DNA from: an uncultured Lachnospiraceae bacterium | GTDB lineage: Bacteria; Bacillota; Clostridia; Lachnospirales; Lachnospiraceae | DNA: 61,740 nt | Assembly: GCA_934330725.1 (NCBI GenBank) | Contig: CAKRGM010000012.1 | Span: 1-61,740, forward strand | Reading direction: 5' to 3' | In this document: positions 24,726 through 32,463 of the stretch, in pieces | Numbering within the stretch: position 1 is the stretch's first letter | How the letters are laid out: every line of letters starts with the position of its first letter | Made by a program: the position numbers and the translations under genes | Notes under the pieces: model-generated | Databases searched by the model: none | The model's input: the letters and a program-made list of their open reading frames with translations, nothing else | Told to the model about the DNA's origin: nothing

Positions 24726-24754
24726 ATCTTAAATGCTTTTTATAAAATTGTCAA
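24726..24754 (-). promoter_or_regulatory. Promoter of the alanine symporter gene
   Basis: On the minus strand TTGACA (24754-24749), 17-base spacer, TAAGAT (24731-24726). Confidence 0.7.
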
Positions 24755-24889
24755 GAAAAATTAAACAAATATAAGATAAATATTAAATAAATATAAAAAA
24801 CCTACGTGTTTTTTTATTCCATATATTATGGTATAATGAGAGCAATCGAGTCAACATTTCGTAACAAATTATTCAGAATGGAGGTTATC

Positions 24890-25366
24890 ATGGATAATCT
24901 TGATTATCGTATACTTACTTTATTAAAAAACAATTCCAGAATAAAAGCCTCTGATATCAGCCGTGAAATTCATTTATCTGTATCAACTGTAATTGAACGT
25001 ATTCACAGGATGGAATCCGAAGGAATTATTAAAAAGTACACAATTCTTACAAATGACCAGAAAATAGGAAATGATGTTACAGTTCTTATGGAAATAAGCA
25101 TCGAGCACGAAAGATACAATGCCAGTTTCTCAAAAAATATGGCTGGTCATCCTAATGTGGAGGCATGCTACTATATAACCGGTGATTTTGATTTTATTGC
25201 CAAAATAAGCTGTGAATCTTCAGAAAAACTGGAACAGATACATACCTGGATTAAGAATCTTAAGGGAGTAAGGGCTACAAGGACACATTATGTGTTAAGA
25301 ACTGAAAAATGTTCAGATATTTATATTCCGTTCCCAGATACAAATAATAAAAAATCTAATAAATAG
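24890..25366 (+). CDS. Lrp/AsnC family transcriptional regulator
   Basis: 158 residues. ATG 24890 follows GGAGG by five bases. The N-terminal helix-turn-helix is LDYRILTLLKNNSRIKASDISREIHLSVSTVIERIHRMESEG (residues 4-45), and the C-terminal RAM/effector domain includes VTVLMEISIE, YITGDFDFIAKI and a final ARTHYVLRTEK strand. Lrp-type proteins form octamers and sense amino acids. Its divergent position to the alanine symporter suggests that symporter as a target. A terminator follows at 25501, so it is a single-gene unit. A TATAAT box at 24831-24836 is the probable -10. Confidence 0.9.
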   Translation: MDNLDYRILTLLKNNSRIKASDISREIHLSVSTVIERIHRMESEGIIKKYTILTNDQKIGNDVTVLMEISIEHERYNASFSKNMAGHPNVEACYYITGDFDFIAKISCESSEKLEQIHTWIKNLKGVRATRTHYVLRTEKCSDIYIPFPDTNNKKSNK

Positions 25367-25500
25367 ATAAGCAGACCGAAAAATTTTCGGTATAACAATG
25401 CTATTTAAAAAATAATTTGGGAAAATTAAGATATATGTTGCTAAATAATAATTTAAATATTATGCTTATTGCCATAAGAAAGCTATATATGTTATGTATA

Positions 25501-25549
25501 ACAGACAGACAAAGGAGTCATTTGGATTTCATTTCTGTCTGTTTTTTTT
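25501..25549 (+). terminator. Terminator after the Lrp-type regulator
   Basis: ACAGACAGA (25501-25509) pairs with TCTGTCTGT (25534-25542), followed by TTTTTTT. Confidence 0.85.
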
Positions 25550-25587
25550 ACTTTTAAAGTAAGGTCGTTCAAAGCTCTTCTTATACA

Positions 25588-25614
25588 CAGGTTATGATTG
25601 TTCAGGTTATGATT
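25588..25614 (+). repeat. Direct repeat CAGGTTATGATT x2 before the aminotransferase gene
   Basis: Two exact copies (25588-25599 and 25603-25614) with a 15-base period, 20 bases before ATG 25635. Each contains TATGAT, a plausible -10 box, so this may be a duplicated promoter element or a regulator site. Confidence 0.45.
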
Positions 25615-25634
25615 ATTAAGGAGGTACGATTATT

Positions 25635-26474
25635 ATGAAGACATTAGGCTATTACAATGGAAAATTCGGTGAACTTGATGAAATGACAATTCCAATGAAT
25701 GATCGTGTATGCTGGTTTGGCGATGGCGTATATGATGCAGGTCCAAGCAGAAATTATAAAATATACGCAATAGATGAGCATATAGACAGATTTTTTAACA
25801 GTGCAGGATTATTAGATATAGAGATGCCGGTTACAAAGCAGGAACTTAAAGAAATTTTACAGGAAATGGTTAACAAAATGGATACCGGCGATTTGTTTGT
25901 GTATTATCAGGTAACAAGAGGTACTGGCATACGTAATCATGTATATACACAGGGACCGGGAAATCTCTGGATTATGCTTAAACCTGATGGATATTGCGAT
26001 GGAATTAAGCCAATCAGGCTTATAACAACTGAAGATACAAGATTTTTCCATTGTAATATTAAAACACTTAATCTTATTCCATCATGCCGGGCGGCTGAAA
26101 GAGCAAAGAGGGCAGGTTGCGATGAATCAGTATTTTACAGAAAAGATGGAAGAATAACTGAGTGTGCACATAGCAATGTACATATTATAAAAGATGGAAA
26201 GCTTATAACAGCACCGACTGATAACTTAATATTACCGGGCATTGCCAGGGCACATTTGATAAAAATGTGTAAGAAACTCGAAATTCCGGTAAGTGAAACA
26301 CCATATTATCTTGATGACCTGTATAATGCGGACGAAATACTTGTTACAAGCTCAAGTAATTTTTGCCTTCATGCCTGCGAGATAGATGGGAAACCTGCAG
26401 GTGGAAAAGCACCTGAATTAGTGGAAAAATTAAGAGCAGCACTTGTAGATGAATTTATAAAAGCTACAGATTAA
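25635..26474 (+). CDS. dat: Class IV aminotransferase, D-amino acid transaminase type
   Basis: Fold-type IV PLP enzyme, 279 residues, the length of D-alanine aminotransferase. By eye it is closer to Dat than IlvE. Lys143 in CNIKTLNLIPS is the Schiff-base lysine; the DGRITECAHSNVHIIKDG segment carries the conserved Glu near 175; TSSSNFCLHACEIDG binds the PLP phosphate. Dat exchanges amino groups between D-alanine, D-glutamate and their keto acids. It opens an operon-like run (25635-31179) whose other genes act on D-glutamate and 5-oxoproline, which favours a D-amino-acid role over branched-chain synthesis. AGGAGG lies ten bases upstream. Confidence 0.82.
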   Translation: MKTLGYYNGKFGELDEMTIPMNDRVCWFGDGVYDAGPSRNYKIYAIDEHIDRFFNSAGLLDIEMPVTKQELKEILQEMVNKMDTGDLFVYYQVTRGTGIRNHVYTQGPGNLWIMLKPDGYCDGIKPIRLITTEDTRFFHCNIKTLNLIPSCRAAERAKRAGCDESVFYRKDGRITECAHSNVHIIKDGKLITAPTDNLILPGIARAHLIKMCKKLEIPVSETPYYLDDLYNADEILVTSSSNFCLHACEIDGKPAGGKAPELVEKLRAALVDEFIKATD

Positions 26475-26641
26475 CAGTAGTAGAAAGTTGATGGTTAGTG
26501 TAAAAAATCATGCTGATGCAATGATTTTTCATACGGCTATTTGTGCCGCAGGCGCCACAAAGCAGCCATGATTGCATAGCTGAATCTGAAATTCAGCTCA
26601 CGATTCCTTCGACGCAAAGCACCTGCGGAATGGAGATTATT
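26475..26641 (+). repeat. Structured spacer with dispersed repeat ending at a start codon
   Basis: Contains a GC-rich imperfect hairpin TGTGCCGCAGGCGCCACA, a palindrome AGCTGAAT-CTGAA-ATTCAGCT, and a terminal segment (26611-26644) GACGCAAAGC..CTGCGGAATGGAGATTA that ends in the ribosome site and start codon of the next gene. A very similar end segment (29 of 34 bases) precedes the DUF6512 gene on the minus strand at 53890-53856. Confidence 0.5.
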
Positions 26642-27721
26642 ATGAATCAGGAAGAATTAACAAAATACAACCTGGGCGAAAATCTTGACCAGATTATAAA
26701 TCTTGATCCAAGAGGATACGGAGTGTGCCGTATACTTTATGCTGCATCAAGGGATTATACAGGGGAGCCATTAACCATGCATTGTGCAGAGCTTCTTAAT
26801 AAAACACTGAAGAAAGATGATTTTGTATACCTGATGACAGGCTTTGTACTTCTTCCTTTTAAAAAGGCGGAAACAGACGGAATTATAAGTACAATGCTTC
26901 TTGCACGTTCACTTGTAAAAGCATATGGTGTAAAACCTGTTATTGTTTGTGCAGAGGAGAATATGAAAGCAGTAGAAGCACTATCATATGAAATGGGTTT
27001 ACATTTTTATAAAAGTGTTGATGAATTAAAACAATATCCGGTAGCGTTAGCGGGTATTCCAATATCATCAGATGAAGAAAAGGCAAAAGTACAGTCGGAT
27101 GAACTTATGAGTAAGGCATTCCCTTCAGCAGTCATTGCAATCGAGTGTCCCGGAGAAAACAGTAAGGGAAAATTTCATAATGCAACGGGTCTTAATGTTA
27201 CTGATCTTGAGGCTAAAAGAGATTACCTGTTCAACAAGCTCAAAGCAGCAGGTGTTTTAAATATTGCAATTGGAGATCTCGGAAATGAACTGGGCATGGG
27301 AACAATTGGAGAGCATATTAAAAAATATGTTCCATATGCAGCAGATGGAGCGTGTCGCTGCGGATGTGGCGGAGGAATTCTTTCGTCTACAGCAGCCGAT
27401 AATATTATAACGGCAACAGTTTCTGACTGGGGAACATATGGACTTATTGCAGCTATTTCCTATCTTAAGGGCGACATTAATATTATGCATACTAAGGAGC
27501 TTGAAGAAAAGGCTATGAATATTGCATGCAGGCATGACATGATTGATATGTATGGATGGCTTGTTCCTGCAATTGATGGATTTGGTGTATCCCTAAATCG
27601 TTCAATTGTAAATATTATGCGTGAATGTGTAATAAATGCAATGCAGCTAAAGGATACATGTAAGACATGGTTTGATAAGGTAATTGAACTTAAGTTTTAT
27701 GACAGAATAGGAACGGCTTAA
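26642..27721 (+). CDS. DUF4392 protein, C-terminal half of D-glutamate cyclase type
   Basis: 359 residues starting at ATG 26642, six bases after GGAG. The protein matches the DUF4392 (D-glutamate cyclase-like C-terminal) pattern: DPRGYGV, VYLMTGFVLLPFKKAETDG, the ECPGENSKGKFHNATGLNVTD segment, AIGDLGNELGMG, and a glycine/cysteine cluster DGACRCGCGGG followed by VSDWGTYGL. In mammals this domain is the C-terminal half of DGLUCY, which cyclises D-glutamate to 5-oxo-D-proline. The gene encoding a DUF1445 homologue, the other half of DGLUCY, follows after 16 bases. Activity of the isolated bacterial protein is inferred. Confidence 0.82.
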   Translation: MNQEELTKYNLGENLDQIINLDPRGYGVCRILYAASRDYTGEPLTMHCAELLNKTLKKDDFVYLMTGFVLLPFKKAETDGIISTMLLARSLVKAYGVKPVIVCAEENMKAVEALSYEMGLHFYKSVDELKQYPVALAGIPISSDEEKAKVQSDELMSKAFPSAVIAIECPGENSKGKFHNATGLNVTDLEAKRDYLFNKLKAAGVLNIAIGDLGNELGMGTIGEHIKKYVPYAADGACRCGCGGGILSSTAADNIITATVSDWGTYGLIAAISYLKGDINIMHTKELEEKAMNIACRHDMIDMYGWLVPAIDGFGVSLNRSIVNIMRECVINAMQLKDTCKTWFDKVIELKFYDRIGTA

Positions 27722-27737
27722 GAAATGGAGGATTAAT

Positions 27738-28523
27738 GTGAATTATTCAGATATGAAACCATCGGAAGTACGCCAGCTGATAAGGGAGGAAAAGATTACA
27801 GGCCCGACATCAGGAATGTGTGCAGGGTATGCACAGGCAAATCTGGTTATTCTTCCAAAGAATCTGGCATATGATTTTTTACTGTTTACGCAGAGAAATC
27901 CAAGGGCATGCCCTATACTTGAAGTGAGTGATGAAGGCAGCCGTAAATTAAAATATATGGGAAGGGATATTGATATTGCAACAGATTTTCCAAAATATAG
28001 AATATATAAAAAAGGTGCGCTTGCAGGAGAATATACAAATGTATCGCAATTTTGGAAAGATGATTTTGTCAGCTTCATTATTGGATGCAGTTTTTCGTTT
28101 GAAGCGGAGCTGCTTGAAGCCGGAGTTACAGTAAGACATATAGAAGAAAATAAAAATGTACCTATGTATAATACTAATATAGCATGTGAGCCGGCTGGTA
28201 TATTTAAGGGAAATATGGTTGTAAGCATGAGACCGCTTCCATATGACCAGGTTATAAAAGCGGTAAATATAACAGCAGGCATGCCAAGAGTGCATGGAGC
28301 ACCTGTTCATATATCAGATCCACAGGCTATTGGAATAAATGATATTGATAAGCCGGACTATGGTGACAGTGTTACAATAAAGCCTGGAGAGGTACCGGTA
28401 TTCTGGCCATGTGGCGTTACACCACAGAATGTAATTATGAATACAAAGCCTGATTTTGTTATAACCCATGCACCGGGACATATGCTGATAACAGATGTCA
28501 AAAATATAAATTTAAAGTATTAG
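27738..28523 (+). CDS. DUF1445/YcsI protein, N-terminal half of D-glutamate cyclase type
   Basis: 261 residues. GTG 27738 is the start, with GGAGG seven bases upstream. Family landmarks: TGPTSGMCAGYAQANLVILP, FLLFTQRNPRACPILEV, DFVSFIIGCSFSFEAEL, MYNTNIACEPAGIFKGNMVVSMRP and VFWPCGVTPQ, all typical of YcsI/DUF1445 'putative hydro-lyases'. In Bacillus subtilis ycsI sits beside the pxpABC (ycsF-kipI-kipA) genes, and the same order is seen here. In eukaryotes this domain is fused to DUF4392 in D-glutamate cyclase. A role in cyclising D-glutamate together with the preceding protein is therefore likely but not shown. Confidence 0.85.
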   Translation: MNYSDMKPSEVRQLIREEKITGPTSGMCAGYAQANLVILPKNLAYDFLLFTQRNPRACPILEVSDEGSRKLKYMGRDIDIATDFPKYRIYKKGALAGEYTNVSQFWKDDFVSFIIGCSFSFEAELLEAGVTVRHIEENKNVPMYNTNIACEPAGIFKGNMVVSMRPLPYDQVIKAVNITAGMPRVHGAPVHISDPQAIGINDIDKPDYGDSVTIKPGEVPVFWPCGVTPQNVIMNTKPDFVITHAPGHMLITDVKNINLKY

Positions 28524-28559
28524 AAATATAGAAATGGTGCATAAGGAATGGAGATTAAT

Positions 28560-29324
28560 ATGTATAAGATTGATTTAAACAGCGATCTTGGAGAAAGTTT
28601 TGGAGCTTACAAGATAGGAATGGACAGTGAAATAATACCACTTATTTCATCGGCTAATATTGCATGCGGATTTCACGCTTCAGATCCTGTTGTTATGGAT
28701 AAAACTGTGAAAATGGCGGCAGAAAGTGGCATAAAAATTGGAGCACATCCCGGTTTTGCTGATCTTGTCGGATTCGGACGCAGGAAAATGGACGTATCGC
28801 CCAGGGAAGTAAAGGCAATTGTACAGTATCAGATAGGTGCCCTAAAGGCATTCGCAACAGCACATAAAACTAAACTGCAGCATGTAAAGCCACATGGCGC
28901 ATTGTATAATATGGCATGTAAGGATGCTAAACTTGCAAGGGCAATATGTGAAGGCATTTATGAGGTTGATCCGAAACTCATTCTGCTGGGTTTAAGTGGA
29001 AGCAGGCTTATAACTGAAGCAGAAAAAACGGGACTTTATACAGCCAGCGAGGTATTTGCTGACAGAGCATATGAAGATGATGGAACTTTAGTGGCAAGGA
29101 CAAAGCCCGGAGCTATGATAACTGAAACGTATGATGCGATAGAACAGGTAATCATGATGATTAAAGAAAAAAAAGTGCGTACTGTTAACGGAAACATTAT
29201 TGATATAAAAGCCGATTCGGTATGTGTCCATGGAGACGGGGCAAAAGCACTTGAATTTATTGTCAAACTTAGAGAGGTATTTGAAAAGGAAGACATTAAG
29301 GTGTGTCCAATGTGTGAAATATAA
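28560..29324 (+). CDS. pxpA: 5-oxoprolinase subunit PxpA (LamB/YcsF family)
   Basis: 254 residues. ATG 28560 is used because GGAG (28550-28553) lies six bases upstream; the earlier in-frame ATG overlaps that site. PxpA is the polysaccharide-deacetylase-like barrel subunit of the ATP-dependent prokaryotic 5-oxoprolinase. Conserved features: IDLNSDLGESFGAY at the N-terminus, NIACGFHASDP, GAHPGFADLVGFGRR, HVKPHGALYN, EVFADRAYEDDGTLVARTKPGA and CVHGD, with metal-type Asp/His residues. With PxpB and PxpC it opens 5-oxoproline to glutamate. Confidence 0.95.
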   Translation: MYKIDLNSDLGESFGAYKIGMDSEIIPLISSANIACGFHASDPVVMDKTVKMAAESGIKIGAHPGFADLVGFGRRKMDVSPREVKAIVQYQIGALKAFATAHKTKLQHVKPHGALYNMACKDAKLARAICEGIYEVDPKLILLGLSGSRLITEAEKTGLYTASEVFADRAYEDDGTLVARTKPGAMITETYDAIEQVIMMIKEKKVRTVNGNIIDIKADSVCVHGDGAKALEFIVKLREVFEKEDIKVCPMCEI

Positions 29325-29348
29325 GTTTATCAGCTTATTTTCACACAC

Positions 29349-29414
29349 AGGATTTGTGTTTTATACAAAACTGAGGGACTCCCTGAAAGCGGTGCAGGAA
29401 TGGAGATTAATGTG
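29349..29414 (+). repeat. 66-bp dispersed repeat ending at the pxpB start codon, copy 1
   Basis: Identical at 52 of 66 positions to 43511-43576, which likewise ends at the start codon of the MarR gene. Shared blocks include GATTTGTG, TACAAA, GAAAGCGG/GGAAGCGG and the ribosome-site block AATGGAGATTAAT. The repeat supplies the Shine-Dalgarno sequence. Confidence 0.7.
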
Positions 29415-30152
29415 GATAATAAGCGTGAAATAAAGATGCCGGAAATCCTTTTATCAGGTGATAAGGCGGTGCTTGTGAAATTTTCAGATAAAATAAATGA
29501 AAAAACTAATAAAGAAGTTACCGGATTTGTAATAAAGTTGAAAAAGTCAGAAATAACAGGAATTACGGACATAATTCCGGCTTTCTGTTCAGTACTTGTT
29601 AACTATGATCCGGGTAATATTTCATATTCGCAGCTGCATACAAAAATAGAAGAAGTATTGTCAGAAAAGTCTGACAATGATGGTTCTGGTAAAAGAGTTA
29701 TTGAGATTCCAGTATGTTATGGCGGGTGTTATGGGGAAGATCTTGAACATGTAGCAGCTCATGCCGGGCTTACACAGGAACAGGTGATAGACATACATTC
29801 ATCCAGGGATTATCTTATATATATGCTTGGATTTATGCCTGGCTTTCCTTATCTTGGTGGTCTTGACAGCAGAATTTTCACACCAAGGCTTAAAACACCG
29901 AGAATATCGATACCGGCAGGAAGTGTTGGTATTGGAGGAGAACAGACAGGGATTTATCCGCTTCAGTCACCTGGAGGCTGGAAGCTTATTGGAAGAACCC
30001 CTGTAAGACCATACAGACCGGAAATGCAGCCGGCAATAATATATGAAGCCGGTGATTATATAAGATTTGTTCCGGTATCAGAAGATGAGTATGAGAAAAT
30101 AAGGCAGGAAGATTTAGCTGGAAAATACAAATTGAAAGTGCATAGCATATAA
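29412..30152 (+). CDS. pxpB: 5-oxoprolinase subunit PxpB (KipI family)
   Basis: 246 residues. GTG 29412 is chosen since GGAG (29402-29405) lies six bases upstream and the in-frame ATG 29400 falls on the ribosome site. Allophanate-hydrolase subunit 1 fold: SGDKAVLVKFSDKIN at the start, then IEIPVCYGGCYGEDLEHVA, MLGFMPGFPYLGGLD, PRISIPAGSVGIGGEQTGIYPLQSPGGWKLIGRTP, all highly conserved in KipI. It pairs with PxpC in the 5-oxoprolinase complex. In Bacillus KipI also inhibits the sporulation kinase KinA; that side role should not be assumed here. Confidence 0.95.
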   Translation: MDNKREIKMPEILLSGDKAVLVKFSDKINEKTNKEVTGFVIKLKKSEITGITDIIPAFCSVLVNYDPGNISYSQLHTKIEEVLSEKSDNDGSGKRVIEIPVCYGGCYGEDLEHVAAHAGLTQEQVIDIHSSRDYLIYMLGFMPGFPYLGGLDSRIFTPRLKTPRISIPAGSVGIGGEQTGIYPLQSPGGWKLIGRTPVRPYRPEMQPAIIYEAGDYIRFVPVSEDEYEKIRQEDLAGKYKLKVHSI

Positions 30153-30171
30153 TACATGAATGGAGACACAC

Positions 30172-31179
30172 ATGGGAATACTTTTTAAAAGAGGCGGCAT
30201 GTATACCACCATTCAGGATATGGGAAGATATGGCTATCAAAGCCTTGGATTTTCTACATCCGGAGTTATGGACAAGAAGGCGTATACATTGGCAAATATG
30301 CTGCTTGACAATGATTTAGGAGAGGCTGTCATTGAATTTACAATGGTAGGACCGTCAATACAGATACAAACGGATACATTTGTTGCAATTACAGGCGGGA
30401 GCTTTTCACCACGGCTGAATGGCGATATTGTACAGGAAAATACAGCCATACAGGTTCATAAGGGAGACTGCCTGGAATTTGGACAGGCTGTTAAGGGAAG
30501 CTTTGGCTATATTGCATTTGCAGGTGGGATTGATATTCCTAAGGAAATGAACAGCTATTCTACAAATACTAAAAGTCTTATTGGAGGATTTCATGGAAGA
30601 AAGTTAAAAAACGGTGATTATATAAGGCTTAAGGAAAGCGTAACATATCTTACAGATTTCCTTTCAAGAAAGATAAGTGATAAGTATCTTGATTATTATA
30701 ATAATAATATGGTCAGGGTTATTCCGGGTCCGCAGGACAATTGTTTTACCAAAAAGGGAATTGACACATTTTACAGCAGCGATTATGTACTTACAGCACA
30801 GTGTGACAGAATGGGATACAGACTGGAAGGAAGCTATATTGAACATAAAAATGGCAGTGCGGATATTATTTCTGACGGGATATGTGAAGGCGCTGTGCAG
30901 GTTCCTGCACATGGGCAGCCAATAATAATGCTTGCGGATCGTCAGACTACAGGTGGATATACTAAGATTGCAACTGTGATAAGCAGCGATATCCCGGTAC
31001 TTGTGCAAAAAAGGCAGAATGACGTTATAAAATTTAAAGCGATAGGAATACAGGAAGCGCAGGAGATTTACATGGCACAGCTTAAAGAGTATGAGGATAT
31101 AAAAAAGCAGATTCACAAGCCATGCAGGGAGGTTTTGCAGCCAAGAGCTGCGGCGCAGAGAATCAGGACTTTGTTTTAG
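30172..31179 (+). CDS. pxpC: 5-oxoprolinase subunit PxpC (KipA family)
   Basis: 335 residues, starting at ATG 30172, six bases after GGAG. Biotin-dependent carboxyltransferase-like (allophanate hydrolase subunit 2) fold: TTIQDMGRYGYQSLGFSTSGVMDKKAY, EFTMVGPSIQI, ITGGSFSPRLNGD, VIPGPQDNCFTKKG, DRMGYRLEG and PIIMLADRQTTGGYTKIATV. It ends in a charged helical tail (residues about 300-335). It forms the catalytic complex with PxpA and PxpB. No biotin carboxylase or carrier genes are adjacent, which fits 5-oxoprolinase rather than a urea/biotin enzyme. Confidence 0.95.
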   Translation: MGILFKRGGMYTTIQDMGRYGYQSLGFSTSGVMDKKAYTLANMLLDNDLGEAVIEFTMVGPSIQIQTDTFVAITGGSFSPRLNGDIVQENTAIQVHKGDCLEFGQAVKGSFGYIAFAGGIDIPKEMNSYSTNTKSLIGGFHGRKLKNGDYIRLKESVTYLTDFLSRKISDKYLDYYNNNMVRVIPGPQDNCFTKKGIDTFYSSDYVLTAQCDRMGYRLEGSYIEHKNGSADIISDGICEGAVQVPAHGQPIIMLADRQTTGGYTKIATVISSDIPVLVQKRQNDVIKFKAIGIQEAQEIYMAQLKEYEDIKKQIHKPCREVLQPRAAAQRIRTLF

Positions 31180-31253
31180 CAATATAAATCTTAGGTTTTC
31201 AGAAGAAAAAAACGATATTATTATTATAAAAAGTTCTTAAAGGGTAAAATAAA

Positions 31254-31315
31254 TTTACTAAAACTTTACATAGATTTCAGAAATGAATGGTAGTGGATTT
31301 TACATAATCTTTATA
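31254..31315 (+). promoter_or_regulatory. PhoP-box array upstream of the pst operon
   Basis: Four half-sites in two pairs with the 11-base period of Bacillus PhoP boxes: TTTACT (31254), TTTACA (31265), TTTACA (31299) and TTTATA (31310), each pair separated by five bases. The genes for the Pho response regulator and kinase lie downstream in the same cluster. Confidence 0.65.
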
Positions 31316-31319
31316 TTAT

Positions 31320-31382
31320 GTATCTGTTGAAAAAATTAACAGCTTATTGTAAAGCTGAATTAATTCAACAGATACTTTTTTT
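31320..31382 (+). terminator. Intrinsic terminator between pxpC and pstS
   Basis: GTATCTGTTGAA (31320-31331) pairs with TTCAACAGATAC (31364-31375), with an inner AGCTT/AAGCT stem, and is followed by TTTTTTT. It lies 140 bases after pxpC but immediately after the PhoP-box array, so it could end the pxp operon or act as a leader attenuator for pst. A second stem ATACGAAA/TTTCGTAT follows at 31388-31421. Confidence 0.8.
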
Positions 31383-31469
31383 ATTTTATACGAAAATCAA
31401 TGTGAAAAACAAATTTCGTATGCCGGGCAAAAAATACAGCCTGGGAATCCAAAGGAAAGGAAGAAAATT

Positions 31470-32396
31470 ATGAGATTGAAAAATTGGAGAAAATGTGTAG
31501 TTGTTGCAATGAGTATTGCATGCATGGCTGGAGCTTTAGCAGGATGCGGTTCAGGAAGCAAGTCTTCTTCAGATAATGGTTCAAGTGCTGCAGGATCACA
31601 GGATTCAAAAGCATTAAAGACTATTTCTGTTGTATCAAGAGAAGATGGTTCTGGAACAAGAGGAGCATTTATCGAATTATTCGGAATTGAAGAAAAAGAC
31701 GAAAGCGGAAAGAAAGTTGATAAGACTACAGATGATGCAAACGTTGTAAACAGTACAGAAGTAGTTATGACAACAGTAGCTGGAAATGACAGTGCTATTG
31801 GATATACATCATTAGGAGCATTAAATTCAACAGTTAAGGCTGTTAAGATTGATGGAGCAGAAGCAACAGCAGAAAATGTAAAGAATGGTTCATATAAGAT
31901 TTCAAGACCATTTAACATTGCTACAAAGGGTGACTTAAAGGAAGTTGCATCAGACTTTATCAATTACATCTTAAGTGAAGACGGACAGAAGATTGTAGAA
32001 AGCAACGGATATATTTCAGAGGGTAACAGCGGTGCATTTACAAGCAACGGAGCTAAAGGAAAGATTGTTGTTGCAGGTTCTTCATCAGTAACACCAGTTA
32101 TGGAAAAGCTTATCGAAGCATATAAGAAGGTAAATACAGGTGCTGAAATTGAACTTCAGGAAAGTGATTCAACAACAGGTATGACAGCAACAAAAGATGG
32201 TACATGTGACATCGGTATGGCATCAAGAGAACTTAAGGACAGCGAAAAGAGCGCAGGTCTTGAATCAAAAGTAATCGCTTTAGATGGTATTGCAGTAATC
32301 GTAAATAAGAACAACAGCGTAGATGAATTATCATCAGCTCAGGTAAAATCAATCTTTACAGGTGAAACAACTGAGTGGAGCGATATTGCTAAATAA
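31470..32396 (+). CDS. pstS: Phosphate-binding lipoprotein PstS, circularly permuted
   Basis: 308-residue lipoprotein that captures phosphate for the PstCAB importer. Signal peptide with lipobox LAGC (lipidated Cys26) and a Ser/Gly linker to about residue 48. The binding lobes are in reversed order. VVSREDGSGTRGAF, normally mid-protein, is at residues 54-67 and is followed by the usual C-terminal sequence (AIGYTSLGAL, SRPFNIATKG, FINYILSEDGQKIV to about 176). The normal N-terminal start, GKIVVAGSSSVTPVMEKLIEAYK, appears only at 197-219 and runs on through DIGMASRELK and DGIAVIVNKNN to FTGETTEWSDIAK at the end. Phosphate contacts (GSSSVTP, SREDGSGTR) are retained. Confidence 0.9.
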   Translation: MRLKNWRKCVVVAMSIACMAGALAGCGSGSKSSSDNGSSAAGSQDSKALKTISVVSREDGSGTRGAFIELFGIEEKDESGKKVDKTTDDANVVNSTEVVMTTVAGNDSAIGYTSLGALNSTVKAVKIDGAEATAENVKNGSYKISRPFNIATKGDLKEVASDFINYILSEDGQKIVESNGYISEGNSGAFTSNGAKGKIVVAGSSSVTPVMEKLIEAYKKVNTGAEIELQESDSTTGMTATKDGTCDIGMASRELKDSEKSAGLESKVIALDGIAVIVNKNNSVDELSSAQVKSIFTGETTEWSDIAK

Positions 32397-32418
32397 ATAT
32401 TTTTAAATCAGTAAAAAA

Positions 32419-32443
32419 GGTCTGGATAGATTAAATCCAGACC
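32419..32443 (+). other. Stem-loop between pstS and pstC
   Basis: GGTCTGGAT (32419-32427) pairs perfectly with ATCCAGACC (32435-32443) around a 7-base loop, with no T-run after it. Placed in the only sizeable gap of the pst operon, it probably protects the pstS 3' end or partly terminates, so that more binding protein than permease is made. Confidence 0.65.
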
Positions 32444-32463
32444 CAAACTGGAAAGGAGTATCT

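Noticed and set aside
26543..26641. 33-codon N-terminal extension of the DUF4392 protein
   Set aside because: It lies in the structured repeat spacer, and GGAG precedes ATG 26642 at proper distance.
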